Counted from the stretch's first letter, positions 22,522-36,567 are shown. The stretch is DNA of 64,000 bases from Oenanthe sinensis (GCA_028671895.1 CM053796.1:35648860-35712859); one strand, 5' to 3'. Program-made: numbers and translations. Notes: generated by a model not told the origin, from the sequence alone.

Positions 22522-25500
22522 CTACTTGTCTTCCTCTTCAGATGCCTCGTCTTCCTCTTCAGATTCCTCGTCTTCCTCTTCAGATGCCTCTTTAAGCCAC
22601 TGCCACAAAATTATAAACATATGAGAACGTCACTACAATATGTTAAATTGTGTGTGGAAGCAATGGATCCTTGATGCTAAAGCAATGTGCCTAAAATGTA
22701 AACATGCTCCATGAGTGTCAATATTACTTTTTGAAGAGAAATATATGTTTACCAAAAAATGGTGGAAATATATAACAGTTATGAAGAAATGCAACAACAT
22801 GCTTACTCGGATGAATTTTTCGCATTGTTTGACGAAAACTTTATCAGATTCTTCTGCTTCTTCTTTCTCAGATGCCCAGTTCAGAATGGCCTCTTCTTGT
22901 ATAATTTCTTGGTCATATAGAAGATGCAAAATCTGGCACACGCAAAAACAAGGGCATGACTTACATGGTGGAATCCTTATCATTATCAAAAAGAGTACCT
23001 ATATTCCAATGTTTCATAGAGGGTCTGATAAATTTTAGATAATCAACCAATCAAACTGGTAAGAACGTGACTTATTTAGTTAGTGAGAGTGGGCCTACCA
23101 CAATTAGGAGAGGGTATGATGTGTTAGTAGTGACACAACTGACACCCCCAAAAACACACTACTTACTACAAGGATAATTAAAAAAATAAATTTTAATTAA
23201 AATTCAGCAGCTCCCTAGACCTACCCCAAACTTAAAGCCCAACCAATGTCGTCGTTGTCAATTAAATCCACTATTTGTAGAAACTCAATACTCAATTTGC
23301 TAAAATTGTTAGGATCCATTACTGGATTCGTCCTTGTTAGATCTAATAGAATGATCAACAATTCAAGGATTTGTTATTAATTATATTATATAAATTTGTA
23401 TTGATTGCAATTAATTACTGTATTACTCTTCTGTGGTTGAGGAGATTTTTTCAGCCAAACAGCAGTAGCTTTAAGTTCTCTTTGATTTTTAAATACACAA
23501 AAAAAATTACCAGATAGTATACAGATGTATTGTGGTTACACTATATTTTCAAATCTCGATATAATCAGCTAACTTGTAACAAAAGGCTAAAAATCGAGTA
23601 TCACTTTTGTATTTGAGATGCAATTACTCAGTCAATGTCTAGCACATGAAAGAGAAGAGTCGGCATTTCAACGACCATGGATAAAAAACATATTGACAAC
23701 TGTACATTTCAGTATCATGACATCAAAGAGGGTTTCCACTAGAATCAGTCGCATCATTCAGAATAATTTGACAGTGAAAATATACCTGTTCGAACAATGG
23801 GGCATATTCCTTGCCTGAACCCATGCACATGTCTTCAAATTTCATTATTACTTCAATCTGCATTGATACGGAAACAGATGCATAGTCAGTCAAAATTGAC
23901 GACATTGATTTCATATTCCATCATATATAGCAAATATTACATAATTTCTTGAGTTGAGTTATTTCATTCAGTTTGCAATATAAGTACGTCCTTGCATTCT
24001 CATAATCAACTTTATTTTTACTTCATATTTTACCTGAAAGGAAATTTATATTACTCTATAATCTATACAACTATACAAGACCAATTTTTAAGGTGGCATA
24101 CGAGAAATGTGTTCCTATTTTCCTGCTACATGAATTTCTAAAGTTTCAGAATTAATAAATTGCTACACTTATATTTTATCTGTGCAGTACTGTAATGGAT
24201 AAAACACTTCCCACTATCATTTAAAGAAGTAATGAACTAAAGACATGATCCTCTAGGCTCTAACATTTTCACAAAAACCTTTTATTTTCCAAGCAGATGC
24301 TTAGCCTCTCAGTTCTTCTGAACTTATTAAGAAAACTCTACCTCCTCAGACAACTCGGTTCCCCCGAGTCCGACCTTACAAGCAAAAATCTCGTGCACCA
24401 ATTATATTGCTACCTTGATGTTAACATGTATAACGGATCAACTTTGTCAGAAGAGCAAAATTTCTATTTTAAGACTGAAAGGCAGGGGTGTATACTGTAT
24501 TCATGTCACAGAATGTGCAACATAAATATACAGTATACTGATACTTCAGTTGTGTGGATGTGCTTAATATACATACATAAACTGTCTGATGCCTAATTTT
24601 CTCCATTAAAGTGTGGGGAAGGGGCATTGGAGCTGGAATTCATATTCAAATGCACTGGTTGAAAAGAACAAATGTCAAGTTTGGCCTATGCCCGAGTTGT
24701 AATGAAGATTAGAAGATCAGACTAAAAAAAGATAAGATAGAAAAATAATAGACCTGAGAAAAGAAAAGAAGTAATTCTATTAATTCTTATCAGAACAGAT
24801 ATATAGACGAGGCAGATAGGACCGGTAAATACTTTGTGCCAGTCCCCAACCTGTTATGGGGGAATGTGATGTGTAGAAAAGTTGATGTGCAAATAAGTGC
24901 TGTCTAGGGAAGCTGAATAATATTTGGTAAAAAAAATAAAGTCAAATGACTTTCTGAAACCAAGTTAAACTGTTACTCTCATTCAAAAAAGTAAATACAT
25001 TTTTTTTCTCACAGGATGTGGATGTTGTTTTACTGATTAAAACTCTAAGCTGGGTTATGAGATTAGATTATAATTCGACACTAGAATTCTAGTTGTGTAC
25101 TGTATGAAACCTAGTTGTAATTACATAAAGCCTTTAACAATTTTTTCCTTCATCCCCTCTCACCAAGATATTTATTTCTTTTTTTACTCCTTTGTGTACG
25201 TAAGGGAAAATTTAACCCCTTAAAGGTTTAAGCTGCTTACAAGTTTCTGTCAGATGACTAGATGAGTGATGGATATAACAAGAAAAAGAAATCTTCCGCA
25301 AATATAGAACGAAATGAATTATAGGTACTAAATTTGCAAGGGACTCTGGCTCAACAGAAATGCAAACTAATGGTAAATTTTGAAAAGAATTTGTAAGGAT
25401 GCCGATTTTACCAATTCATAATTTCCGTTGGAAAAAAAACAAATATTAAAGATCAAACATAACAAGCAAGATACAATAACTAAGTTGGATGCACACTGAC

Positions 25501-28500
25501 CTCCTCATCTATGGTTAACAGGTATGACTTTAAAAGCAATTTCCACTTGGCCATTACTTTAGCAACATTTGTAAACAGTTCACCTGCAAGGATGCATTAC
25601 ATTACAACTGCACAATTTGTTGGAAGGATTTTATTGTAATTTAAAGAGTATTTACTATCTAGATATGGCATGTGAACATACAGAGCAAGTGGGACTGAAA
25701 CCTTTTCATGGACACGAACTAAACAAGCTCTAAGGCGGAAAAAAAATCAATTAAACCAAGCTACCCCCTTGAGAATATTTTAAAAAGGATATACTAGAAG
25801 AATAAATAGCATATAACACATTTCTCTAAGGTGGTTCCTGAAAAAAGGCACACAACTAACTGAAGGTATATGCCTCCGGTCTCCCGCACGTAATGCATCA
25901 ACTTGAATCTTACTGTTCTTTTTTATTTTACATTGGAAAGTGTTAGACAAATACTATAGGTAGCATAAATAGACTTATACAATGTTAGCTAAACTAATGC
26001 ACACAATAATAATATAATTAGTTCAATAGTTATTTTACTGTTATCATCTGCATTTTCTTTGGTGAAATATATAATTTTTTGCTTAAAGTCAGGCTATAAT
26101 TTGCCACTTTTCAAATTCCGGATACTGCAGCAAAACATTAACCAGTATCACAAGCTTAAACCATGTGCATTCCACCCAACTGTTGTGAGTGTAAGACAAA
26201 ACAACGTTGGCACAAACAGTCGTATAAAAATTCCAATGTCAGAGAGAAGTACCAAGGGACAGCTTGTATGCAGCCTATGGAAATGTCCATAATCAGGATG
26301 AGGAATGTATTATAGGAAGAAAAAGGAAAGGAAGCAACAAATCAGCCTGAGCTATACAGAAGTTGTGCATCACATACAGTAACAGAGCAAGTGATCAACC
26401 TATGCTTGAGTAGAAATGCCAGGAATATTTTCAACAAAACAAAACTTATAAAATGCATAGCCAGAAGTATTTTCCTTTGATGTTACTGTAATTTAGTACT
26501 GCAGAACTTACACATGTGTTTAAGGAACTCAAGTAATATAACAATAGTTTAAATGCATAATATAGTAAATATAAGAATGGTTGGCTCAAATTCAAAGAAA
26601 ACAGTACCTAAAACAATCTACAATAGATAGACAGAGGAGAAGAAACCTAGATTATTAAACTTACTAGTCGTATTATGTTGCATATCTAGTGCCAATTTCA
26701 TTGCTGAATAAAACAAAGCACCAGCACAGTCTAGCGCAGTCATGTTGTATGACAACCTGATGCAATAAAGAGTTAAACAAAGAAATTATAAGATATGATA
26801 AGAGATTGCTAAAAGGATAAACACGCACACACACAAACACACAAAAATCATCTGAGATATTTAAATCATCAGATGCGATAACGAGAAAAATCCTGTCCCA
26901 ACTCCCATCTAGATAGGATACATATGTAACAAAAATTTCTTTAACATCTACAAAGTAAATTTCAGTATAGATCTTATTTACTTATTTTGCAGACCAAATT
27001 TATATACTAGAATGGTAGAATACATGTTTGATTTAACTGTTTAACACCAGTTAGTCAGTTACATGCACAGAACCGAGCGAACATATTATATGATTCTACT
27101 CCGTCCATTATAAGTTGTGCACCAAACCCCTCTAAATAATATTTCGTTTTCAGGAAATATCAAGTCCCTAATAATAATCTCTCTCGCATACCTCAGTGAG
27201 TTTACTTCTAAAATAACATGATCATTTTTTACGTCTTCCTCAACAGCTCGAAGGAAAGTTGCTTCAACCTACAAAGAGAATGTATGTATGAACTTCAGTT
27301 TGGACCGTGTAAACTCATTAACAATGTTCATGTAACAACAAACCTCTTTCTCAAAATATGTAGCTTCATCATTAGCATCCTCCGTATCAGAATCATTAGT
27401 CAAAGATTCAGGTTCCAACTCCCCTGAAGGTGGAAGAATATTATCATCACGAGTCAATAAATCTGGATCACCATTTGCAGCTTGCATGATAGCAGCAAGT
27501 TTATCAACAGGGATTGGAGCCACCGAGTGTCTCCATTCTTCCTCAAGCGCGGCTTCATTAGGTGACCAAATGAAGCCAGCCCCACTGGAACCAACCTGGT
27601 AGAGTGATTAATTAAAACGCTTATATAGATGTCTACACAGGGAGACAACAACTTTCAATGAACATTCTATTTACATAATAGCTAATGACAGACTGATAGA
27701 GGCCTATTGAAAAAATTTACAGTGTATACCTCAAGGAATCTCTAAAGATATAACATTCATCCATTTATAACAGAATATATATATATAGGGCGTTGCTCAA
27801 ATGAGAACCCCCACTATTGTGAGATATGAGATCTAATCCTAGCCACGCATTTATATACCTTATATTCATTTCCCACCACTCATTAATTTTATTAATATTT
27901 TAATATTTCACCACCATCTTCTTTCTAATCCAATCACCCACCACCTCCAACCACCGGCGACCACCATTTCCGACGACCATCACCTCCGGAGACCATCTTT
28001 TAAATATTCAGTATACTGTAAATTTGATTCTGAAGAATCTATAGAAAATTGTGCACTTTCTATAGTCCTAGGTCTTCACTACATTGTAATTTGTTTAATT
28101 TACGCATTTAGTGTTCTGTACTTGGTTCTATTTTTTCTTCCAGCGTCAATAATAGTTATGTGGGACTCATTTATAAGTAAAAGATATGAACATATACTAT
28201 TGAATAGTAAGACCTTACTAGGGGTGACCAAAAAATTAACACAGATGTAAAATAGGCTTAAGGTTTGGCTAGCGCCACAAGATGTACGTCATATATAGAC
28301 TAACCTCTGATGTTGCACAAACTTCCATCTCAGATAAATCATTCGTGATTGCGCCATTAGCAATTGCTGCATACCAAAAATTTCAGAAAATTTATCACTA
28401 TAGAAGCTATGAGCTACATTGTTTAATTTATCAGGTTTCCCAATGATTCAAAATATGTGGTTTATCTTTTAAAAGTCAAATTGTTAGAAACTGGGCTGCT

Positions 28501-31500
28501 ACATTGCTTAATTTATCAGGTTTTCCGAATGATTCAGTAATTATACGGTTTATCCTTTAAAAGTCTAATTGTTTGACATGCCCATGTAACGACAAATTTA
28601 AATAATAATAATAATTTGTACAGAGCAAAATCACATATAAGAGTAAATAATAGAAAGTAAAGATGATTCAGGAAGCATATATAAAAGTGAAGAAACTCTA
28701 GAGATTTTAAAATTATTGTAAAAATATCATAGAAAAAAAAGGCTTTACCATGCCTAGGCGTGATTGTTCAATTGAAAGTTCTACAATGTTGCTCATCTTT
28801 GTAGCCACATCATGAATTATCATTTTAGTGGGGCCGTGGGGGAAACTTATTCTTACTAAATATTCATGTAAGGGAGTCGGGGGTGCGGTACATGGGACTG
28901 CTACAAAATTTGAACAGGGTATATTGAGAGTGATCTTCGGGTTTGGTTCACAGGATTACTGCTTAGTTTAACTCTTTCATATACTGAGTTCATTCAGTAA
29001 TATTGTGTCAGGAAGTCTCAGAACACTTTCCAGTAGTTCAAAAGACCAAACCTTGAAATTTTACCTCACCCTAAGGTTGAAGAATAAATGTGTATGTCTC
29101 ATCAATGTTGTGTAATCTAATTCTATAAAGGGAAGTGTTGTGTTGCAATGCAACTTGAAGAGACGGTCATACATTTCATTCCCACTACTATCAGCCATGC
29201 TTGCATATCTAACAAAAAGGGAATATTGTGCATAAGAAAGGACACATCTAATGCACAAGGACTAACGTAAATTATCTGCTAACCCACTGCTATCATCTGC
29301 ATATTCCAGCTCCTCATCACTGTCTTGGTTGATCGGTTGCCTTAAGAGAGACACTTTCGAGTAAGCAGGAACGACAAACTTCTCCCCAATGACAACCTGC
29401 ATAAGGACATCACATTGGATTTTTATAAATATAAATTGACACTGGACATGACATGACTGATGAATCCAAAATAGGAGTATCCGAGATTTGGATATAGAAA
29501 ACTCTCACATATATATACAAATAGTAGCCAACTTATTCTTCACATAGACTACCAGAAACCGCCTATCTGAGTACCAGGTACAAAGCATTTAAAGCTGCTT
29601 CTTACCATTTAGCATGTGCAGAGGTGTGCATCTTTTATATTTTTCACATAGTTACAGATCAACCAAATGTCACAAAAAAACCAAAAAAACGTACTATTTG
29701 AAGAAAGGTTGGAATAACAACTGCCACATACCTTAAAAGACAGAACAACACCGGGCTCCAAAACTGCACCAGCCTTTAATATCACCCCATCACATACTAT
29801 TGCATGCTTTAGTTTGCAGCCATCTTCAACTGTAACATTATGCCATATGTAGCAACCCTCTATGGTAACATTAGATCCAATACTACAGCCTTCCCCAACA
29901 ACTGAATTAGAAATTGCAGTTTTATTCCCAATAGTAGTGCCATTTCCAATCACAGTAGAAGGACCAACCTGCGCAGAACGTGATTGTCCTATCTCTGACA
30001 AAAACAAGTTTTCATATAGTCAAAAATCATTTCAGAATTGCAGATAATACAAGTATACAACCACCTATTACTCCTTAATGAAATACAAAGGCATCACTGA
30101 CAGAATGAGGTCACAGTTATAGAAATTAGTTTAGCTCAATAGGCAGAGGAAACAATTAAAGACTCATAACCATCATATATAGATTTTTTTTTAAAGATCT
30201 CATTACCATCTTTTAAGAATTAATCCATCTAACCTAAGATAAATGTTTGCAGAAATCATGCTTTTCCTGTAACACAAGCAATACAAGTACTGCTCATGGA
30301 TAGCTAGAAGATGATCTGGTCTTACAATAGTTCAAATATTCAAGTATGGAGCTAATTTGATCATTACCAGATGCCCGGTACATGCCCTGTCTTTCAAGTT
30401 TTGTTGCAGAGTTTTTGAAAAACTGAACATCTGGCACTAAAGGATATGTCCACCTCTGAATTATGTCTTTGCTGATGGCATCATAGCTTCGATAATTATC
30501 AATTCTAGCAGCATAGCTTGAACGGATTTCATATGTAAAAATTTTGTAACCCATAATCTGAAAGCATAAATTTATCAGGAAAATCAAATTTAATAGTTAA
30601 GCGTCACTTGACAGACTACAAAAGCAACAAGTATGGTGCAAATCTTTTTACATACTTTTAAGATTATTATATTTATTTGTTTAACATGAAAAAACTTGTT
30701 CTCTTCACTTGGCATGTTAACTGTAATAAATATAAGTATGAAACTAATATATCTAATCAAAGAACAAACTGTTAAAAAAACGTTGCTTTAAATTACATAC
30801 TACTTTAATTTCTAAACATTTTACCTACTCACTGATTATATATAGAGATATCAAGACTAATACTTCTGAGTTAAAATTTTATAAATAATACAGATTACAA
30901 AATCCTAATAATCCATGTGGTTTTCTTTCTAATTTATTTTAGTTTAGCGCATATACAAACAACACATCCCTGTAGAGCTATAATTTATATTGACCTTTTT
31001 GTGAATGCATGGGAATTTGTGATAGATATGATTCATGAAACTCAAGTGATAGATATACTGCAAAAGAAGGTTTGGCAAAGTGAATTGACAGAAGTATAGT
31101 GTACAGTAAATACATCATCTTGAAGCAATCCCTTGAGAAAATGACGGCGTATATGCTGATAGTCAAAGTTGTCATTAAAAAGAATGAGGACTTCTGGACT
31201 GCAGATGTCTATATAGCAATCCTGCAGAAAAAAGAGTAATAACAATAACTGTTAGAATAATATAAGATCCTGGTAAGTCAGTCAATCTCCTAAAACCTTT
31301 GCAAGAAAATTATGTATATTTTACTTCAGCATTCAACATGAACATACCATCTATGGCATACCCTTTTCCCACAAAAGTACCATTTTTAGTAATGGTAATA
31401 ACAAATCATGAAGTGATATGCGAAGAACATGCACTAATTTGGGTATAACCGCGAAACGTCTTTAAAATGTTGTAGAAAAATTTGCAAAAAAATATTTTAT

Positions 31501-33674
31501 TTTTTGAAAAAAATAAAATATTTTTTTGCAAATTTTTCTCCAACATTTTTGTTGAGTAACCAGCTCATCTAAAACCTTAAGGTGTTGGAGGAAGGCCCCC
31601 AAATGGATCTTATATTATACTTTAACATTCTCCCTCACTCAAAATCTCATTTTTTAGGTTGAAGAGTGGATCACGAGCACCCATTTTTGGGCATAATTTT
31701 GTCTGCATGTCCATTATAAATTATGAGAATATTAGGGGAACTTGTGACCCCCCAATTTTTCTCCAACATTTTTGTTGAGTAACCAGCTCATCTAAAACCT
31801 TAAGGTGTTGGAGGAAGGCCCCAAACGGATCTTATATTATACTTTAACATTCCTCATCACTCGAAATCCCTTTTTTTGGGTTGAAGAGTGGATCACGAGC
31901 ACCCATTTTTTGGCATAGTTTTGCCTGCATGTCCATTTTTTTGGGGGTGGCAGGGAGTCGACTCGTGACACCCCCCCAAACCGAGCTCTGATACCATGTT
32001 AAGTTACCGATTCTTAAAACCTCAAGGTGTCAGAAGACTGACTTACCATGATCTTATATTATTCTAACATTCCCCCTCACTCGAAAGCTCATTTATGGGT
32101 CGAGAGTGGATCACGGGTGGGGTGGCAGGGTGTCGAACCTGAGACCCTTGCCCACACTAGAGCATTGGTACCAAGTTGAGTAACTAGCTCATCTAAAACC
32201 TTAAGATTTTAGAAGACTGACTTACCAGTATCTTATATTATTCTAACAATAACAATATTACAAATAATAACCACGCTGATACGTAATAATAAAGAAACTA
32301 CTTAAATAAATACAGCTACAGCAGTATAGGACAGGACAGATACAACTATACAAGAGATCAGCACAACAATTATAAACAAGAATGCAGACCCCTAACTTTA
32401 GCATATGAAAACTATGCTACAAAAAGGCTAGTTCTCCAGACTCTTCGCATTGTATTTTACCCGGACTAAACCTCATTTCAGTTCTCAGTTGAGTTGCTTC
32501 AAACATAAGCAACATAATTGGTCGGAGGCTCGGTGCATAACCAGGAACCAATTGAGAATTTTAAACACATCACTACTGGCAAAACAGATCTTCATATTTG
32601 AGTAGACTAATGAGTCTAAAAGCACAGAAACCAAGTTAAGTAGAAAAGTGGCATTCACTTTTTTTTACTGTGGGAACCCGCAGCCGCTACCCTTTTTGGG
32701 TGCGCACTGGGTAAACCCACGGGATCACGCAATAGCCTCCAAACCACGTGAACCAGGTAAACCGCACAAGTGCGACAGGCTCTGGCCTAGGATGACATAA
32801 TCACACATTCTCCTCCCGTGTGATTCGAACATGTGACCAAGAGGATGATATTCCTCTCTTTAACCAACTGAGCCAACCATTGCGGGCGGCATTCACTTTT
32901 ATACACAAGCTTGGTATACTATTAATATATACCAAGTACATTAAAAAGAAAATATCAACCTATTAAGACATTTATACGCTATGTTTGGCAGACATGCATC
33001 TTTACATGTTTATTAAGCCATAACTAGTTCAAAAGGCTTAGATTCCTGAGGCACCGCGCAGAGTGGGTTAGGGAATCAGAAAAAAAGCGGCTGAGAGATC
33101 ACCCTATTGACCATCTTGGTGGCGATTACAACAATCAATTTATGTCAAGACAAAACAAGTTGAACTTTCCAAAACCACAGAGCAACAAAAGTCTATAGAA
33201 AAGCTAAACCTTATTCACCCACTCATATTTCATACCCACATTACCAACAAAGAAAAAACAGATGCCAAGGACAAGCACAAACACCATGGTGAAAGAATTT
33301 TGTTAACCAAGTCAAATGAAATGACATGAAAATCTTAAAGAAGAAAAGAAAACCTGTTTGTCGTTGTAAAGAGAAACCGAAGCATTCTCAGAAAGCATTT
33401 CCTTGTCAAGGGATATCCCTTTGAGATGCTCTGCCTTATCTTCATAATATAAGAGCTGCTTTGTGTCAGGATCAGTCGCCATGATTAGCTCATCGGTTCC
33501 AAGTCTTGATTGGTGTGTGACCGGAGAAGGCTTTGACTGTTTTATGACCATTGTCATTACTGCATTGCTATCCTTTCTCCGTCTCTCCTTATGTTCATGA
33601 AGTGCCTCAGTGAGCGACATGTTGCTTACTGTGTCTCCACTGATAAGAATGAAATCTCCGCGTACCTTCAAAGG

Positions 33675-33710
<36 letters not shown>

Positions 33711-35520
33711 TTATAAAAAAATCTGGCTAGAGACGTTATAATAACCAAAAAAAGGATGCTCATTGGAAGGAAACTAAGACATTTTCAACATCATTAAGAT
33801 GCACCATCTAGATACGATTCAATAGAATTTTATGGTTAAGTAAAAGATGTTCAAGAAAGCACTAGGCAGTTGACAGGCTTGGCCCAAAAAACTAGGTGGT
33901 GGTAGCACTCAGGTCAAAATTATCCTCAAGACGGTCTAACTAACTCCTCTTCTAAAAATATCTATATTTTAAAGTAAATTATCAACAGAAAAACATTTAA
34001 AAACTTACTGACACACCAATGTTACTTATCATAAAATCATAATCTGTGACCAACGTTACTAAAGTACGTACACTTTCAACAAAGTTTATTTTGCATGTGT
34101 AATAAAATTTGAAGTAAAACGCAAAGGGCCTCTTTCTGATTATAGGTCTGTTAAACTTTTCCAAATCCTAGAATCAGCTATTTCATTTATACTTCACTTC
34201 CATATTATACTTCTCACAACTATCTTACATTATTTTGTAATATAATTCTTATCGTTCAACAGATAGTAATTACACAGTGATATATCAAAAATAAATAAGT
34301 GATGTAAATGCATGCTTCCTCCATTTGTGACAACCAGTTTATTTAAGTTCCCTTTGTAGAATTACGGTAACATTCCGGCATATAAGATTATATAATAAGA
34401 CTGTAACGAAGGCAAATATTACTTCCTGGTTATTTGAGTTTTTTACCCATCAAATATAATATGCTCCTTCTCTTTTTAGCTTCAGATAGGTTTATAAGGA
34501 CCGTGATAGGTACTAATAAAATGAAGTAACTTTACAAGAAAATAATTACAAATGAATGGCTTGAAAAAAAAAAAGGACCTTCATTAGGTAGAGAAATCAC
34601 ATCAAAACTTACCACATTTTTTTCATATATCAACCGCAAAGCATCTCCTGCACTGACACAGTTGTGTGATTCTATTGTTGAGACCTTAAAATTTGGTTGG
34701 GAAAGCCACTTAGTCGTCTCCAAATATTCGGTAACTTGTTTTACATGAGCACAGCAGAAAACAAAAACTTCTTCAACGCCAGCAGATTCAAGCCAAGCCA
34801 GAGTATAATCGATCATGGGAACATTGACTATAGGTAACAGCACCTTCAATAGCAATAAGAGGCATCACAAGAATGAAAACTGTTAGCACAAAAAACAACA
34901 ATAACTTGATTTCAATTACTATCAAATGCACGTCATTGTGAACGGGAAGCTACACGAAAAACACCCAAACATAATTTCATTAAAGCTGGAAACATTTAGA
35001 TATAATAACAATCCTAGATTCCCTACTTTTTTATTAGTATAATAAAAATTAGAATGTGCCCTAAACGCTTGTTTTAAGTTAAAACAAAAAATATTGCTAG
35101 CATTAATAATATAATATGTAAAATTATATAACGAAATTTGACATCTAGCAACGAAACGTAGCTTACTTTCCCAATTAAGTAATTAAAATACACACCTAAA
35201 TTATACTAGTGCCGTAGTAGCTAGTTCCCAATGAACACAACTAAATTATACTCCTAAATAGCTTGTTTCGAATTAAAAAGCCTAAATAATCAATTAATTG
35301 TCTCAAACATCTCAATTAATAACAAAACTAATATACACAACATATATATGTGAGAGAGAGAGAGAGAGAGCGTAATGAAAAAGAAGAATACTTTGGGGCG
35401 TTCGAGAGTGATAGGACGAAACTTTTGGGCGAAACTGTCGGCTAATAAGATAGCTTGTAATGGATCTCGTGCTAGATCCTCCTCTGCTTCATCTCTATGT
35501 CCTCCCTTCTTCGCTACCAT
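22522..35520 (-). CDS. EIF2B5: Translation initiation factor eIF2B, epsilon subunit
   Basis: Exons: 35520-35392, 34843-34613, 33665-33354, 31221-31114, 30557-30368, 29994-29732, 29396-29267, 28366-28305, 27595-27344, 27268-27192, 26756-26665, 25583-25501, 23857-23786, 22932-22807, 22599-22522. They sum to 2,205 nt, 734 residues, matching the family length (about 720-730). It is the catalytic guanine-nucleotide exchange subunit for eIF2 in the cytosol. Visible parts: nucleotidyltransferase-like domain (FRPITLERPK, VLLPIVNVPMIDYTLAWLES, GDFILISGDTVSN, residues about 25-260), left-handed beta-helix hexapeptides (STVIGNGTTIGNKTAISNSV, about 320-410), acidic linker, and W2/HEAT domain (about 560-734) ending in an acidic tail after FIRWLKEASEEED. 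The ATG at 35520 begins MVAKKGG. Introns hold a SINE, a TRIM array and MITE-like fragments. Confidence 0.96.
22529..22591 (-). repeat. Three 21-bp coding repeats in the eIF2B epsilon acidic tail
   Basis: TCTTCCTCTTCAGATGCCTCG (plus strand) occurs three times with one or two changes. It encodes three EASEEED-like units at the C-terminus. Homologues end after one or two such acidic blocks, so this is a short local expansion next to the W2 domain, whose acidic AA-boxes contact eIF2 beta. Confidence 0.85.
27100..27160. repeat. Stowaway-like end fragment in an eIF2B epsilon intron
   Basis: TACTCCGTCCATTATAAGTT resembles a Stowaway terminal repeat. No partner end is seen within a few hundred bases, so it is probably a truncated MITE. 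Confidence 0.4.
27772..28020. repeat. (TA)n-associated transposon fragment in an eIF2B epsilon intron
   Basis: A short (TA)n run leads into GGGCGTTGCTCAAATGAGAA, then a CACC-rich interior (about 27890-27990). The layout of TA run, TCAAAT-type terminus and CACC-rich body resembles the inverted-repeat elements at 36053-37362. No matching opposite end is found, so it is treated as a fragment. Confidence 0.35.
31248..31300 (+). repeat. TRIM LTR fragment, opposite orientation to the array
   Basis: TGTTAGAATAATATAAGATC and CTCCTAAAACC match the LTR of the neighbouring TRIM array but read on the plus strand. It is truncated on the right and no primer-binding site follows. Confidence 0.6.
31550..32248 (-). 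mobile_element. Tandem TRIM array: four LTRs and three internal units
   Basis: Minus-strand LTRs of 73-78 bp lie at 32174-32248, 31997-32069, 31773-31849 and 31550-31627 (TGTTA...CAACA type). Each gap carries a purine tract (GAGTGAGGGGGAA or close) before the next LTR. The two rightmost units keep TGGTAYCA..GC primer-binding sites directly after an LTR, best seen at 31986-31996 as TGGTATCAGAG. Internal units are only about 104-147 bp and non-coding. Shared LTRs in a head-to-tail array are known for TRIMs and arise by unequal recombination. It lies in the eIF2B epsilon intron between exons 3 and 4, in the same orientation as the gene. Confidence 0.78.
32663..32887 (-). mobile_element. tRNA-derived SINE (Au-like) with 13-bp target duplication
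   Basis: On the minus strand it starts GCCCGCAATGGTTGGCTCAG, with a Pol III A box (TGGCTCAGTTGG), then a B box (GTTCGAATC, plus-strand 32822-32830). It ends in a TGCGCACCC...GGGTAGCGGCTGCGGG 3' region and an A tail. The 3' string resembles the plant Au SINE tail. The exact flanking repeat GGCATTCACTTTT is at 32650-32662 and 32888-32900. About 225 bp, in sense orientation within an eIF2B epsilon intron. Confidence 0.88.
35351..35371. repeat. (GA)n microsatellite at the start of eIF2B epsilon intron 1
   Basis: About ten GA units, 20 bases downstream of the first donor. A matching (CT)n tract lies in the 5' UTR on the plus strand near 35521-35541. Such tracts are common in plant 5' regions. Confidence 0.8.
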
Positions 35521-35997
35521 CTCTCTCTCTCTCCCTCTCTCTGAGTATGTATGTGTGTGTGCACAATTACAAAGAGTTGTGCGTGTGTATTTTCGGGTAT
35601 TGACGGAACCACTAAAACCCTCTTCCTGTAATAAAAAAGTGCGAGCGAGGGTCGAGGGAGGGTCCAGAATCACAATCAAATCAACAACTTTTTTCACCCA
35701 TCCATATTATCTTAACATATGAGTAGTATAATATAATAATTTATTTTATTTAACACAACTATATAAATATTTTTATTGTTTATATGAATATTAGGTTTTT
35801 AGGTAATTATAATAATAATTTAATTATTAGATTATTTGAATATATATTAATTTTGAAAATGGGAATTAAATTTTTTAAAATTAATATTATTATTACTCGG
35901 AATTCATCCATTTATTTATTGAATTTTTAAAAGACTAGTCGATACGATATAAATTTAAGAATGATAATAGATCGAATTTTATAGTATTTATATAGGC

Positions 35998-36001
<4 letters not shown>
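35521..36001. other. eIF2B epsilon 5' UTR and promoter side
   Basis: The minus-strand 5' UTR is rich in GA. Upstream (35700-36000) the sequence becomes strongly AT-rich. No gene or clear TATA box can be singled out. Confidence 0.45.
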
Positions 36002-36052
<51 letters not shown>

Positions 36053-36057
<5 letters not shown>

Positions 36058-36567
36058 TACTCAAATAGAAAATTGTTTAAACGAGAAATAGAAAATAAGT
36101 GTCTCAACTCATATATTTTATGTATTATAGTATATTATCCACCACTACCACCGCCACGCCACCCAAACTATCATATATACTATACATATACATACAAACT
36201 ATCATTGCTACGAAAATCGATGAATCGTCGATTTGGTGGTATATCAATGATGACTAAGGTTATTATCCGATAAGAAGTCACTAGATAAGACGATCGAAGG
36301 GCGGAGAGGACTATCGGAGGGCGGAGATGTTGAATAGCTAGTTGTTGGGGGCGAGGGGTTGCTGGGGAGAGGGGTGGGAGAATGAAACTGGGCTGCGCTG
36401 GGCTGGCTTGGGCCGGGGTGGAGAATCTTATGAAAGGCAGATGGTTGGGCAAGTATAAGGGAAGATATGAATAGAGGCACGGCAGGTGGTTGGACAAGTG
36501 GGAGGGAAGAGGTAGTGGATAAGCTTATTTCCTATTTCTCATTTAACCTATTTTCTATTTGATCATT

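Noticed and set aside
31550..32248. SINE cluster (short units with A/B-box-like strings)
   Set aside because: Units have TG...CA ends, an adjoining TGGTATCAGAG primer site and purine tracts, and no A tails or individual target duplications, so TRIM fits better.
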